Shown: positions 26,808 through 35,534 of the stretch, piece after piece
Position numbering within the stretch: position 1 is the stretch's first letter
Layout of the letters: every line of letters starts with the position of its first letter
Assembly: GCA_030653975.1 (NCBI GenBank)
Contig: JAURYH010000070.1
Span: forward strand, 1-43,075
Direction of reading: 5' to 3'
DNA from: Hydrogenophaga sp.
Lineage (GTDB): Bacteria; Pseudomonadota; Gammaproteobacteria; Burkholderiales; Burkholderiaceae_C
Length of the DNA stretch: 43,075 nucleotides
The notes under the pieces: model-generated
Databases searched by the model: none
What the model saw: only the letters and a program-made list of their open reading frames with translations
What the model was told of the DNA's origin: nothing
Program-made: the position numbers and the translations under genes

Positions 26808-28031
26808 ATGGGATCGATCGTCGAACGCGCCTTGCTGCCGTGGGCGCAACGGATGAAGAACCAGGTGAACCTGCCGGTGCGCCTGAGCTGGGGCGCGGGC
26901 GGCGGCGCGTCGCTGGCCCTGGGCGACTTCGAGCAGCCGATGGTGGAGATCCGCGTGCGCGACCCGTCGGCGCTGCCCTTGCTGATCGACCCGGGGCTGG
27001 ACACACTGGGCCAGGCCTATGTGGAGGGGCTGGTGGATGTGGACGGTTCGGTGGCCGACATCCTGGCCGTGGCGCACCGGCTGGCCGAGTCGGCCCAGCC
27101 CGAAGCCGGCTTGCTCGGTCGCATCCGCCGCCGCTTTGGCCACACGCGCGAGAGCGACAGCGAGGCGATCCAGTACCACTACGACGTGTCGAACGCGTTC
27201 TACGTCCAGTGGCTGGGCGAGGGCATGGTGTATTCCTGCGCCTACTTCGAACACGGTGACGAAACGCTGGACGAAGCGCAGTTGAAGAAGATCGACCACA
27301 TCCTGTGCAAGATCCGCCTGCAGCCGGGACAGCGCCTGCTCGACATCGGCTGCGGCTGGGGCGCGCTGGTGCTGCGCGCGGCGCAGCAGTATGGCGCGCA
27401 GTGCGTGGGCGTGACGCTGTCGAAAAACCAGTACGAGCTGGCGCGCGAGCGGGTGCACGCCGCCGGGCTGCAAGACCGCATTCAGATCCGTTTGCAGGAC
27501 TACCGCGACGTGAGCGACGGCCCGTTCGACCGCATCACCAGCGTGGGCATGTTCGAACACGTGGGACTGGACCACCTGGCGAGCTACTTTGGCCACATCC
27601 GCCGCCTGCTCAAGCCCGATGGCTGGGTGATGAACCACGGCATCACCAGCACCGACGCCTGTGACGGCGAAACGCGCCACGGCGGCGGCCATTTCATCGA
27701 CCGCTATGTGTTTCCGCGCGGCGAGCTGCCGCACATCGGCACCGTGTTGCGCACGCTGCAGGAAGGTGGGCTCGAAGCTTTCGACGTGGAAAACCTGCGC
27801 CGCCACTACCAGCGCACCACCCAGCTCTGGAGCGAAGCGTTTGAGGCCAACACCGCGCGCATCAAACCGCTGCTGGACGAGAAGCGCTGGCGCATCTGGC
27901 GCATCTACCTCGCAGGCTGCGCACTGGCGTTCGAGAACGACGAGGTGGCGCTTTACCAGGTGCTGTGCCGCCCGGCCGGGCAGGGCACGAAGGGCCTGCC
28001 GTGGTCGCGGAACTGGATGTACGGCGCTTAG
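26808..28031 (+). CDS. cfa: Cyclopropane-fatty-acyl-phospholipid synthase family
   Basis: A 407-residue SAM-dependent enzyme of the CfaS/mycolic-acid cyclopropane synthase family, which adds a methylene bridge to unsaturated acyl chains of membrane phospholipids. The SAM site LLDIGCGWGALVL follows a family-specific segment with HYDVSNAFYVQWLG, and VGVTLSKNQYELA, FDRITSVGMFEHVG and the C-terminal RIYLAGCALAFEND are characteristic. ATG 26808 is chosen because GGAGG (26796-26800) lies 7 nt upstream; nearby in-frame ATGs are less well placed. The stop overlaps that of the convergent alaX gene by 4 nt. Confidence 0.88.
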   Translation: MGSIVERALLPWAQRMKNQVNLPVRLSWGAGGGASLALGDFEQPMVEIRVRDPSALPLLIDPGLDTLGQAYVEGLVDVDGSVADILAVAHRLAESAQPEAGLLGRIRRRFGHTRESDSEAIQYHYDVSNAFYVQWLGEGMVYSCAYFEHGDETLDEAQLKKIDHILCKIRLQPGQRLLDIGCGWGALVLRAAQQYGAQCVGVTLSKNQYELARERVHAAGLQDRIQIRLQDYRDVSDGPFDRITSVGMFEHVGLDHLASYFGHIRRLLKPDGWVMNHGITSTDACDGETRHGGGHFIDRYVFPRGELPHIGTVLRTLQEGGLEAFDVENLRRHYQRTTQLWSEAFEANTARIKPLLDEKRWRIWRIYLAGCALAFENDEVALYQVLCRPAGQGTKGLPWSRNWMYGA

Positions 28032-28771
28032 TTCGCGAACCCGAGCACCACGCGGCGCATGGTGGCGCTCTTCTTTTCGATCTTGGTGACCACCACGCGG
28101 CCGATCTCGGCGGTGTTGGCCACATGCGTGCCACCGCAGGGCTGGAGGTCGATCAGCGCGGCCTCGCCGACGCGCACGGTGCGCACCGTTCCGCTGCCGC
28201 GCGGCGGCGAGACGCTCATGCTCTTGACCAGCGAAGGGTTGGCGTCCAGCTCGGCGTCGGTGATGGCGCCGATGCGCACCGGGTGCGCAGCAGCCACCAG
28301 GGCGGCGATGCCCGCGCTGAGCACCTCCTTGTCCAGCGGATCGGTGAGCGCCAGGTCGAGCCGCGCGTAGTCGGGTGTGATCGAGCAGCCGTTCACAGGC
28401 ACCGGCACCAGGTGGCACAGCAGGTGGGTGGTGGTGTGAAAGCGCATCAGCCGGTGGCGCCGCGCCCAGTCGATGCGCGCGGTCAGCGCCGTGCCCGTTT
28501 GCAGCGTGGCGAGCTGTGCCTCCTGGCCCGGTGCGGGCAGGTGCACGATGTCTGCCGTGGGCCGGCCTTCGGCGTCCTTGCCCTTGCGGGTGTCGGCGAT
28601 GGTGATCACGGTGCCGTCGGCCAGCACCAGCTCACCCGCATCCCCCGCCTGTCCACCGCCGAGCGGGTAGAACACCGTGCGGTCGAGCACGATGCCGTGT
28701 TCATCCACTGCGGTCACGGTGGCGCTGCATTCGGTGAGGTAGGCGTCCTGGCGGAAGAGGTCCTGGGTCAT
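28028..28771 (-). CDS. Free-standing alanyl-tRNA editing protein (AlaX)
   Basis: A 247-residue trans-editing enzyme that hydrolyses mischarged Ser- or Gly-tRNA(Ala). FYPLGGGQAGD near residues 35-44 is the conserved AlaRS editing-domain entry. The zinc ligands H112-x3-H116 (FHTTTHLL) and C212-x3-H216 (PCGGTH) are all present. The aminoacylation domain is absent, so it is a stand-alone AlaX rather than AlaRS. It is divergent from the creatininase-family gene across 45 nt and convergent with cfa. Confidence 0.9.
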   Translation of the reverse strand: MTQDLFRQDAYLTECSATVTAVDEHGIVLDRTVFYPLGGGQAGDAGELVLADGTVITIADTRKGKDAEGRPTADIVHLPAPGQEAQLATLQTGTALTARIDWARRHRLMRFHTTTHLLCHLVPVPVNGCSITPDYARLDLALTDPLDKEVLSAGIAALVAAAHPVRIGAITDAELDANPSLVKSMSVSPPRGSGTVRTVRVGEAALIDLQPCGGTHVANTAEIGRVVVTKIEKKSATMRRVVLGFAN

Positions 28772-28816
28772 GGCTTCATCTTACGGGCCTGCGGTCGCAA
28801 GCCGTAAACTGCCGCC

Positions 28817-29650
28817 ATGAAAGCACCCGCCCGCCACTGGTCCGATCTCAGCACCGCCGATTTCGCCGTGCTCGACCGCTCGCGCGCCATCGCGGTGCTG
28901 CCGGTGGCCGCGACAGAGCAGCACGGGCCGCACCTGCCGCTGTCAGTGGACGCCGATCTGGTCAATGGTGTGATCGCCGCCGCGCTGCCGCACATCCCGC
29001 ACGATCTGCCCGCCCTGTTTCTGCCCACGCAGGCGGTGGGCTTCAGCCCGGAGCACACGCGTTTCGCCGGCACGCTCACGCTCAAGGCCGAAACCGTGCT
29101 GCGCCTGTGGACCGAGATTGGCGAGTGCGTGGCCGCCAGTGGCGTGAAGAAGCTGGTGCTGCTCAACGCCCACGGCGGCCAGGTGGGCCTGATGGACCTG
29201 GTGGCGCGCGACCTGCGCACGCGGCTGGGCATGCTGGTCTACAGCGTGAACTGGTTCAACCTGCCGCTGACCGATGCGCAGGGCCAGGACGTGAATGCGC
29301 TGTTCAGCGCCGAAGAACACCGCTTCGGCATCCACGCCGGCGAGATCGAAACGGCCATGATGCTGGCGCTGCGCCCTGAGCGGGTGCACATGGATCAGGC
29401 CGAATATTTCCGTTCCACCTCGCAGGACCGCGCGATGCACTTTCCCATCCTCGGCAACGGCCGGAGCGCCAAGCTCGGCTGGATGATGCAGGACTACAAC
29501 GCCAACGGCGCGGTGGGCAACGCGGGCGCCGCCACCGCCGACAAAGGGCGCGCCGTGCTCGACGCCGCGGGCCGCGCGCTGGCGCAGCTGCTGGGCGAGA
29601 TCGACCGCCTGCCGCCCGACACGCTGACCGAACGCACCGCGTTCGACTGA
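28817..29650 (+). CDS. Creatininase-family amidohydrolase
   Basis: A 277-residue metal-dependent amidase of the creatinine amidohydrolase superfamily. Metal ligands are visible in VAATEQHGPHLPLSVDADLV (Glu, His and Asp), NAHGGQVG, and HAGEIETAMML. The family includes creatininase, mycofactocin-linked MftE and formamide-type hydrolases; no mycofactocin genes are nearby, so the substrate is unassigned. ATG 28817 follows the alaX start at a short divergent gap. The stop is immediately adjacent to the stop of the convergent phosphatase gene (29651). Confidence 0.88.
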   Translation: MKAPARHWSDLSTADFAVLDRSRAIAVLPVAATEQHGPHLPLSVDADLVNGVIAAALPHIPHDLPALFLPTQAVGFSPEHTRFAGTLTLKAETVLRLWTEIGECVAASGVKKLVLLNAHGGQVGLMDLVARDLRTRLGMLVYSVNWFNLPLTDAQGQDVNALFSAEEHRFGIHAGEIETAMMLALRPERVHMDQAEYFRSTSQDRAMHFPILGNGRSAKLGWMMQDYNANGAVGNAGAATADKGRAVLDAAGRALAQLLGEIDRLPPDTLTERTAFD

Positions 29651-30334
29651 TCAGGCATACGTGATCCAGTCCTGGTAGTCCGGGCCGTCCAGGTGAGGCA
29701 GCGTGTTGTAGGTCAACAGGGTGTGGCGCCGCGCGCTGAACTGGAACTCGGTCACCGCGCTGTTGCGGATGCGCATGTTCAGGTCAATGGTGGCGTCCGG
29801 GCTCAGACCCAGCACGTGGCCCACCGCGGTGGCGATCGGCCCCCCGCTGGAGACGATCAGCACGTTCTGACCCTTGTGGTGCGCACGCACATGGTCCAGT
29901 GCGCTGGTGATGCCGTGCACGAAGCCGGTGTATTCCGGCATGCCCTGCGGGCTCACGGTGCCCGCCATCCACTGCGCGAGACCGTCGCGCAGCAGCCGGA
30001 AATGCGCGCGATAGCCCTCGGGTGAGTGGGGATCGCCGAGCACGGCTTCGCTTCTGCACGGCAGCACGGCGCGGATCACCGCCTCGCTGTCGTATTCGTT
30101 GAGTCCCGGCCACACCAGCGGTTCGATGTCCAGCCCGGCCCCGCTGGCGATGCCGGCCCAGGTCTGGGCGTGGCGCTTGAGGCTGCCCGTGAGCACGGCG
30201 CCGAAGCGCAGGCCGCGCTCGGCCCAGTAGCGGCCCAGTCGCTCGCTCTGCCGCTGGCCGAGCGCGCTGAGCTGGTCGTAGTCGTCTGCGCCAAACGAGG
30301 CCTGGCCGTGGCGCACAAGGTAGAGGGTTCCCAT
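29651..30334 (-). CDS. Histidine phosphatase family protein
   Basis: A 227-residue protein with the catalytic LYLVRHGQASFG near residues 4-15, and SLKRHAQTW in place of the more usual RA-x-QTA. The second catalytic-His region reads LIVSSGGPIATAVG, where the usual SHG is SSG. The missing second histidine is notable: in canonical 2-histidine phosphatases this His binds the phosphate, so activity may be altered, although several family branches show this S-G-G form. An acidic GLNEYD motif is near residue 76. It abuts the creatininase gene tail to tail. Confidence 0.82.
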   Translation of the reverse strand: MGTLYLVRHGQASFGADDYDQLSALGQRQSERLGRYWAERGLRFGAVLTGSLKRHAQTWAGIASGAGLDIEPLVWPGLNEYDSEAVIRAVLPCRSEAVLGDPHSPEGYRAHFRLLRDGLAQWMAGTVSPQGMPEYTGFVHGITSALDHVRAHHKGQNVLIVSSGGPIATAVGHVLGLSPDATIDLNMRIRNSAVTEFQFSARRHTLLTYNTLPHLDGPDYQDWITYA

Positions 30335-30509
30335 GGGGGCATTCTGGTGGAGGCCGGGGCCCGGGCTTTGTCCCGACAGCGACTGCCGGCCTCCGTGCCG
30401 GCTGCGCTTTGGCCCCGGCGGAAAATCGCGCTGGAAAATCAGGGCACATCTGGCGTTTGGCCGATGGGTCCTGTGCTTCAATGGAACCACGAGCAACCGG
30501 CCCACCTCC

Positions 30510-32846
30510 ATGCAACTTGACTTGTTGACCATCCTGGCACTTCGGCTTTGCGTCGATGGGCTGGTGACCGCCGCGTTCTTCGCGCAGGCGCGCCGCCATC
30601 CCTCTGTGGGCGGGCCGGGCTGGTGGACGGTCTCCGGGCTGTTGGCGGCCCTGGGTTCGGTGGGGCTGGGGCTGCGCCCCGAAGGGCCCGAGCTGCTCAC
30701 CTTCGGCGTGGCCAATACCGCGTTCGTTGCCAGCGCGGCGTTCTTGTGGATCGGGCTCCGCAGTTACCTGGGTCAGTCCTACGCGCTGCGGCCCGTGCTG
30801 GCGGCCCTGCTGGCCGTGTTCGTCGGCAATGTGCTGCTGACCTCGGTCTGGGACTCGATGGCGGCGCGCCAGATCCTGTTTTCCGCGGCGGGAGTCGTGA
30901 TCGCCGGCCTGGCCTTGAACGACATCCGCCGCTTCGATCCCTTTCACCGCATCCTCGAATTGCAGGTGCTGCGCTGGGTCACCTGGTTCAAGCTCGTGGC
31001 GTTGATCGGGCTGACGGTGAGCGTCTGGTACCTGCCGGTCAGCGCCACCGGCGAACGCACGAGCCCGGCGGTGCCTGTGCTCTTGCTGGGCACCATGATC
31101 GACGTGCTGCTGCGCCTGGTGATCTTCAGTTCGCTGGTCACGTTGCGCCTGCAGCAGCAGGGGGACCGCGCGCGGCAGGTGCTGCAGATCCGTGAGGCCG
31201 ACTCGCGGGCGCTGATCGAAAACCTGAGCGCCGGCGTGATGGTGTTCCGGCCCGACCAGACGCTCGCCAGCGTCAACAGCGCGGCGCGGCGCTTCCTGGG
31301 CTGGAGCGAGCGCGATGCGCATTCGGCGATGTCCGTGCCGCTGGCGCCCGACTGGCGCTTGCTGAGCGAAGACGGGCGACCGATGCCGCGCCACGAGGTC
31401 CCGTTTGAACGCGTGCTCGCCACCGGGCAACCCGTGGCCGACGTGATCCTGGGGGTGCAGTCGGGCGACGGCGCGCAGACGCAGTGGGCGCTGTGCAACG
31501 CCTACCCCGAAAACGACGCCCTCGGTGGCCTGCGGCACGTGATGTTCACCTTCGTGGACATCACCTCGCTCAAGCGCGCCCAGCAACAGCAGCAGGCGCT
31601 GGAACACCAGCTGGCGCAGTCGCACAAGATGGAGGCGCTGGGCACGCTGGCGGGCGGCGTGGCGCACGATTTCAACAACATCCTGGCCGCCATCCTGGGC
31701 AATGCCGATCTGGCGCGCCAGGATCTGCCGCCCGACTCCCTGGCCAGCGAGAGCCTGGACGAGATCAGTACCGCGGCGCGACGCGGTCGCGAGCTGGTGC
31801 GCCAGGTCCAGGCCTTCAGCCGCCAGCAACCCATGGAACGCAGGCCGGTGCACGTGGCCGAGGTGGTGGCCGAGTCCTGCAACTTGCTGCGTGCGGCCAC
31901 CGCGTCTCCGTTTGAACTGGTGCAGACCTGTGCGGACGGTGTGCCGCCCATCCTGGCCGACGCCACGCAACTGAGCCAGGTGCTGCTCAACCTGGGCACC
32001 AACGCCGCCCACGCGCTGAATGGGCGGGCCGGACGCATTGAATACCGGATCGACGCACTGGGGTCCGACGATCCGCGCCTGCCCGCCGCGGTGGTGCAGG
32101 CGTGTGCCGAAAATGGCGCGGTCCGGGTGCAGGTGCAGGACAACGGCTGCGGCATGGACGAGGCCACGCGCGTGCGCATGTTCGAACCGTTTTTCACCAC
32201 CCGTGTGGTCGGTGCCGGCACCGGCCTGGGGTTGCCGGTGGTGCTGGGCATCGTGCAGACCCACGGCGGTGCCATCGAGGTGGACAGCGCACCCGGCGTG
32301 GGCACCACCTTCACGCTGTATTTCCCCGCTTTTCGGGTGCTGTCCGCGGCAACGGCCGATACCGGGCTCGCCTCGGATGGGGGCACAATGGCGGCCCATA
32401 CAAGTGGTGACACCGAGTTGCCCGGCCCCTCTTCAGTGGAGAAACCCGACATGGCTCCTGATGCGATCACCGAACCGCGCCACATCCTCTACCTCGACGA
32501 CGACGACACCCTGGTGTTTCTGGTGCGCCGCCTGCTGGAGCGGCGCGGCTACAAGGTCACTGCGGTGACCGATCAGACCGAGGCCATTGAAGCCGTGCGC
32601 AGCCAGCCCGCCGGGTTTGATCTGGTGATGACCGACTACAACATGCCGGGCATGTCGGGTCTGGAAGTGGCCAAGGCCGTGCTGGCGATCAGCCCGGGTC
32701 TGCCGGTGGCCCTGGCTTCGGGGTACATCACCGACGAACTGCAGGCAGAAGCGCTGGCCGCCGGGGTGCGCGAGGTGGTGTTCAAGACCGACGCGGTGGA
32801 GGCGTTCTGCGAGGTGGTGGCCAGACTGGTGGCCCCCCCACGCTAG
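30510..32846 (+). CDS. Hybrid sensor histidine kinase/response regulator
   Basis: A 778-residue membrane-bound signalling protein. Residues 1-215 contain about seven hydrophobic segments without a large periplasmic loop, so the signal is probably intramembrane or cytoplasmic. A PAS-like domain follows (about 230-360, ending FVDITSLKRAQ), then HisKA with phospho-accepting H386 in GGVAHDFNNILAA, a GHKL ATPase (N-box NLGTNAAHAL, DNGCGMDE, FTTRVVGAGTGLGL), a linker, and a receiver domain (about 658-778) with D709 in VMTDYNMPGMSG. There is no DNA-binding output, so phosphotransfer to an unlinked partner is expected. No partner gene is adjacent. ATG 30510 starts directly at the first hydrophobic segment. 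Confidence 0.9.
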   Translation: MQLDLLTILALRLCVDGLVTAAFFAQARRHPSVGGPGWWTVSGLLAALGSVGLGLRPEGPELLTFGVANTAFVASAAFLWIGLRSYLGQSYALRPVLAALLAVFVGNVLLTSVWDSMAARQILFSAAGVVIAGLALNDIRRFDPFHRILELQVLRWVTWFKLVALIGLTVSVWYLPVSATGERTSPAVPVLLLGTMIDVLLRLVIFSSLVTLRLQQQGDRARQVLQIREADSRALIENLSAGVMVFRPDQTLASVNSAARRFLGWSERDAHSAMSVPLAPDWRLLSEDGRPMPRHEVPFERVLATGQPVADVILGVQSGDGAQTQWALCNAYPENDALGGLRHVMFTFVDITSLKRAQQQQQALEHQLAQSHKMEALGTLAGGVAHDFNNILAAILGNADLARQDLPPDSLASESLDEISTAARRGRELVRQVQAFSRQQPMERRPVHVAEVVAESCNLLRAATASPFELVQTCADGVPPILADATQLSQVLLNLGTNAAHALNGRAGRIEYRIDALGSDDPRLPAAVVQACAENGAVRVQVQDNGCGMDEATRVRMFEPFFTTRVVGAGTGLGLPVVLGIVQTHGGAIEVDSAPGVGTTFTLYFPAFRVLSAATADTGLASDGGTMAAHTSGDTELPGPSSVEKPDMAPDAITEPRHILYLDDDDTLVFLVRRLLERRGYKVTAVTDQTEAIEAVRSQPAGFDLVMTDYNMPGMSGLEVAKAVLAISPGLPVALASGYITDELQAEALAAGVREVVFKTDAVEAFCEVVARLVAPPR

Positions 32847-32848
32847 CT

Positions 32849-32940
32849 TGGCCCACCCCCGCCGCGCTTCGCGCGCCCCCCTCAAGGGGGCGATGCGAGT
32901 GGCCCGGCGAAGCCGGTTCCACCGCATCCTGAGTCAAACC
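32849..32940. repeat. GC-rich dispersed palindromic repeat, copy B
   Basis: Lies between the convergent sensor kinase and dehydratase genes. It contains three local hairpins: a CGCGC-TTC-GCGCG arm near 32864-32877, CCCCCT-CAA-GGGGG near 32877-32890, and CCGGC-GAA-GCCGG near 32904-32917. The block 32899-32920 is, on the minus strand, nearly identical to 11420-11441. This looks like a repeat family that sits at gene ends and may act as a bidirectional terminator. Confidence 0.6.
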
Positions 32941-32964
32941 CCCCGCGCCGGAGCGACCCCGTTT

Positions 32965-33936
32965 TCAGTTGGCGTTGGCCAACACCTTGGCAAACACTTC
33001 GCTGTCGACATTGCCGCCGCACAGCGTGGTGCCGACGACCTTTCCTTTGAGGCTTTCCCGTTCCTGCCACGCCGCGGCGAAGCTGGCCGCCCCGGCGCCT
33101 TCGGCCACGTTGTGCGTGTCGGCAAAAATCGTGCGTATGGCCTGGGCGACTTCGTCGTCGCTGACTTTCACCACGTGGTCCAGGTGCGGCATCAACACGT
33201 CGAGCGCCGCCGCGTCGGCCACGCGGCAGGCCATGCCGTCGGCCAGTTCGGTGGTCACGGGGGCTTCGACCACGCGTCCCGCCGCGATCGAATCGGCGTA
33301 GGTGGTGGCGTGGGCGCTCACCACACCGACGATGCGCGCGCCGTGCCCCAGCGCCCGCCGGGCCGCGATGGCCGAACACGCGCCCGAGCCCTGGCCGATG
33401 GGCACGTAGACCACGTTCAGCTGCGGCACGGCCTGGAAGAACTCCCACCAACAGGTGCTCACGCCGCGCAGCAGGTCCTTGTGGTAACTCGGCACCATGT
33501 GCGCACCACGTTCGGCGGCCAGCCGCATCGCGTGTTCGCGGGCTTCCTGGAAGTCGGCGCCGTGTTCGATCAGGTTCACGCCGAGCGCGCGCATGGCGGC
33601 GTTTTTCTCGGCCGAGTTGCCCAGCGGCACGACGATGCTGCAGGCCACGCCGTGCGCGCGCGCCGCCCAGCCGATGCTCTGGCCGTGGTTGCCGCGTGTG
33701 GCGCTGATCACTTCGCGGGGCATTTCGCCGCGCTGTTTCAGCTGATCGAAATAGGTCAGGCCGCCGCGGATCTTGAACGCGCCCACCGGGGTGTGGTTCT
33801 CATGCTTGACCCAGCAGTCCGCGCCCAGGCGTTGGCTCAGCGTGGCCCAGCGGTACTGCGGAGTGGCTGGAAATTCGCGGTACACCACCTGGGCGGCGGC
33901 TTCGATGTCGGCAAGGGTGGGCAGGGTGTGGGGCAT
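32965..33936 (-). CDS. Threonine dehydratase-like PLP enzyme
   Basis: A 323-residue fold-type II PLP enzyme. The PLP lysine is K55 in HTPVGAFKIRGG, and the phosphate-binding glycine loop is PIGQGSGACSA (about residue 181), followed by CGGN near the C-terminus. The C-terminal regulatory ACT domain of biosynthetic IlvA is missing, so it resembles catabolic threonine/serine dehydratases and the EutB-like hydroxyectoine dehydratases. It would deaminate a beta-hydroxy amino acid to a 2-oxo acid and ammonia. It is the last gene of a seven-gene co-directional set, 27 nt after the VOC gene. Confidence 0.87.
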   Translation of the reverse strand: MPHTLPTLADIEAAAQVVYREFPATPQYRWATLSQRLGADCWVKHENHTPVGAFKIRGGLTYFDQLKQRGEMPREVISATRGNHGQSIGWAARAHGVACSIVVPLGNSAEKNAAMRALGVNLIEHGADFQEAREHAMRLAAERGAHMVPSYHKDLLRGVSTCWWEFFQAVPQLNVVYVPIGQGSGACSAIAARRALGHGARIVGVVSAHATTYADSIAAGRVVEAPVTTELADGMACRVADAAALDVLMPHLDHVVKVSDDEVAQAIRTIFADTHNVAEGAGAASFAAAWQERESLKGKVVGTTLCGGNVDSEVFAKVLANAN

Positions 33937-33963
33937 GGTTTGAACAGAGGGAAGGACGTCAGG

Positions 33964-34659
33964 TCAGGACGCCGAGGCTGTGGTGCGCGGGCCTTGGGGC
34001 GTGTCGAGCTGTGCGCTGAGCGCGGCAGGGCCTGGCACCACGGCCATGCCTTCCAGGCTGATCGCGGCCAAGGCCTGCTGCAACCGGGCTGCTTCGGGGT
34101 GGGAGAGGGTGAAGGCCTGCAGCGTCAGGCCGCTGTGCGGCATGGACGCGGCCGGGTGCGTGTCGCCCCACTGGATCAGCGTGGGCAACGCACCGTCGAA
34201 CAGGCGCTGGCCGTCCTCGCGCACGGTGATGCGCCATTGCAGCAGGCCCTGCGGCGTGGGGCGCGAGGCGCCGATCACCGGGCCACGCTGAATGCCGAGC
34301 GCCAGCAGACGGGCGTGGGCCGCTTCGATGTCGGGCACGCTGACGACCCAGTGCACCAGCTGCGGCCCGTGTTGGTCCAGCCGGTGTTGCAGGGACGGGT
34401 CGTCCAGGTCGAACCAGCGCGCGTGCCCGGCCGGGCGCGTGGGCGCTGCCTGCGGGTTGATCGCGATGATCTCCAGGTAGGCGCGTGGCGCGCTCGCGCA
34501 GGACAGCCGCAGCAGGCGGTTGTGCGTGCCGAAGAGCGCGTGTTCCCCGCCCGGCCCGGGCGTCACGCCCAGCGTGGCCTCGCACCAGGCCACACCTTCG
34601 TCCAGTGTGCGCGCGGCCACCACCAGGTGGTCGATCTGCGCGCGCTGCAGCGCGCTCAC
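33964..34659 (-). CDS. VOC (glyoxalase/bleomycin-resistance superfamily) protein
   Basis: A 231-residue protein with a glyoxalase-like N-terminal motif, [23 protein letters not shown], and a second half carrying [21 protein letters not shown], i.e. two beta-alpha-beta-beta-beta modules. This is the VOC domain annotated in many proteins as glyoxalase-like. Metal ligands such as H10 are plausible but incomplete to the eye, and the substrate is unknown. The start is a GTG (34659-34657) that overlaps the PhzF-family stop in GTGA, which fixes the start and shows translational coupling. Confidence 0.8.
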   Translation of the reverse strand: MSALQRAQIDHLVVAARTLDEGVAWCEATLGVTPGPGGEHALFGTHNRLLRLSCASAPRAYLEIIAINPQAAPTRPAGHARWFDLDDPSLQHRLDQHGPQLVHWVVSVPDIEAAHARLLALGIQRGPVIGASRPTPQGLLQWRITVREDGQRLFDGALPTLIQWGDTHPAASMPHSGLTLQAFTLSHPEAARLQQALAAISLEGMAVVPGPAALSAQLDTPQGPRTTASAS

Positions 34660-35534
34660 AGCGTCACGCGCCCGTCGATGCAGGTGACGGATGCGCCGCC
34701 GACCCAGATGGTGCCGCTGGCGTCGCGCTCGATGTGCACACGGCCCTCGCGCGCCATCGCCGTGCCTTGCGCGGCCACGTAGCGTTCGGGCGCCAGGCCG
34801 GCACCGATCAGCCACTGCGCGAGCGCGGCGTTCAGGCTGCCGGTGACGGGGTCTTCGCACAGGCCGTTGTTGCCGGGGAAGAAGGCGCGCACTTCGAACT
34901 GTGTGTCGCTGTCGGTGTGCGCGCCGACCACACCGACCTTGCCGCGCGGCCCCACCACGCCGATGTCCAGACCGGCCAGCACCGCGCTGTCGGGCCTGAG
35001 CGCCAGCACCTGCTCGGCGCTGTGCAGCATCACGCCGCGCCAGTTGGGTCCGTTGTCGCACCAGGCGTGGGCCGTGATGTCGCTGCGCGCCACGCCGAGA
35101 CCACGCGCGATGAGTTCGACATCCTTTTCGTCCAGTGGCCCACTTTTGATCAGCGGTGGTGCAGCAAACGCCAGCCGTTGGCCGTCGCGGCGCAGCCGCA
35201 CAAGCCCGACACCACATTCCTGCACCACGTGTTCGCCCTGCTGCGGCACGCCGCCCGCTTCCAGCCAGGCGTGGCAGCTGCCCAGCGTGGGGTGGCCGGC
35301 GAAGGGCAGTTCACGGCCAGGGCAGAAGATGCGCACGCGGTAGTCGGCCCCGCTGGCCCGGCCTTCGTCCGACGGCGGCAGCAGGAAGGTGCACTCCGAG
35401 AGGTTGGTCCAGTTGGTGAAGTGCTGCATCTCGGCGGTCGACAGACCGCTGCCGTCGAGCACCACCGCGAGCGGGTTGCCGCGGTAGGGCGTGGCGGTGA
35501 ACACGTCGACCTGTTTGAATGGGCGCTGTGTCAT
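34656..35534 (-). CDS. PhzF-family isomerase/epimerase
   Basis: A 292-residue protein with the PhzF pattern: [22 protein letters not shown] at the start, the conserved acid in [11 protein letters not shown] (E47), GHPTLG (about 90) and the second-half [10 protein letters not shown]. PhzF proteins isomerise or epimerise small molecules through the catalytic Glu; most members have no known substrate. No phenazine genes are present. Its ATG overlaps the aminotransferase stop (ATGA at 35534-35531) and its stop overlaps the VOC start, so it sits mid-operon. Confidence 0.9.
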   Translation of the reverse strand: MTQRPFKQVDVFTATPYRGNPLAVVLDGSGLSTAEMQHFTNWTNLSECTFLLPPSDEGRASGADYRVRIFCPGRELPFAGHPTLGSCHAWLEAGGVPQQGEHVVQECGVGLVRLRRDGQRLAFAAPPLIKSGPLDEKDVELIARGLGVARSDITAHAWCDNGPNWRGVMLHSAEQVLALRPDSAVLAGLDIGVVGPRGKVGVVGAHTDSDTQFEVRAFFPGNNGLCEDPVTGSLNAALAQWLIGAGLAPERYVAAQGTAMAREGRVHIERDASGTIWVGGASVTCIDGRVTL

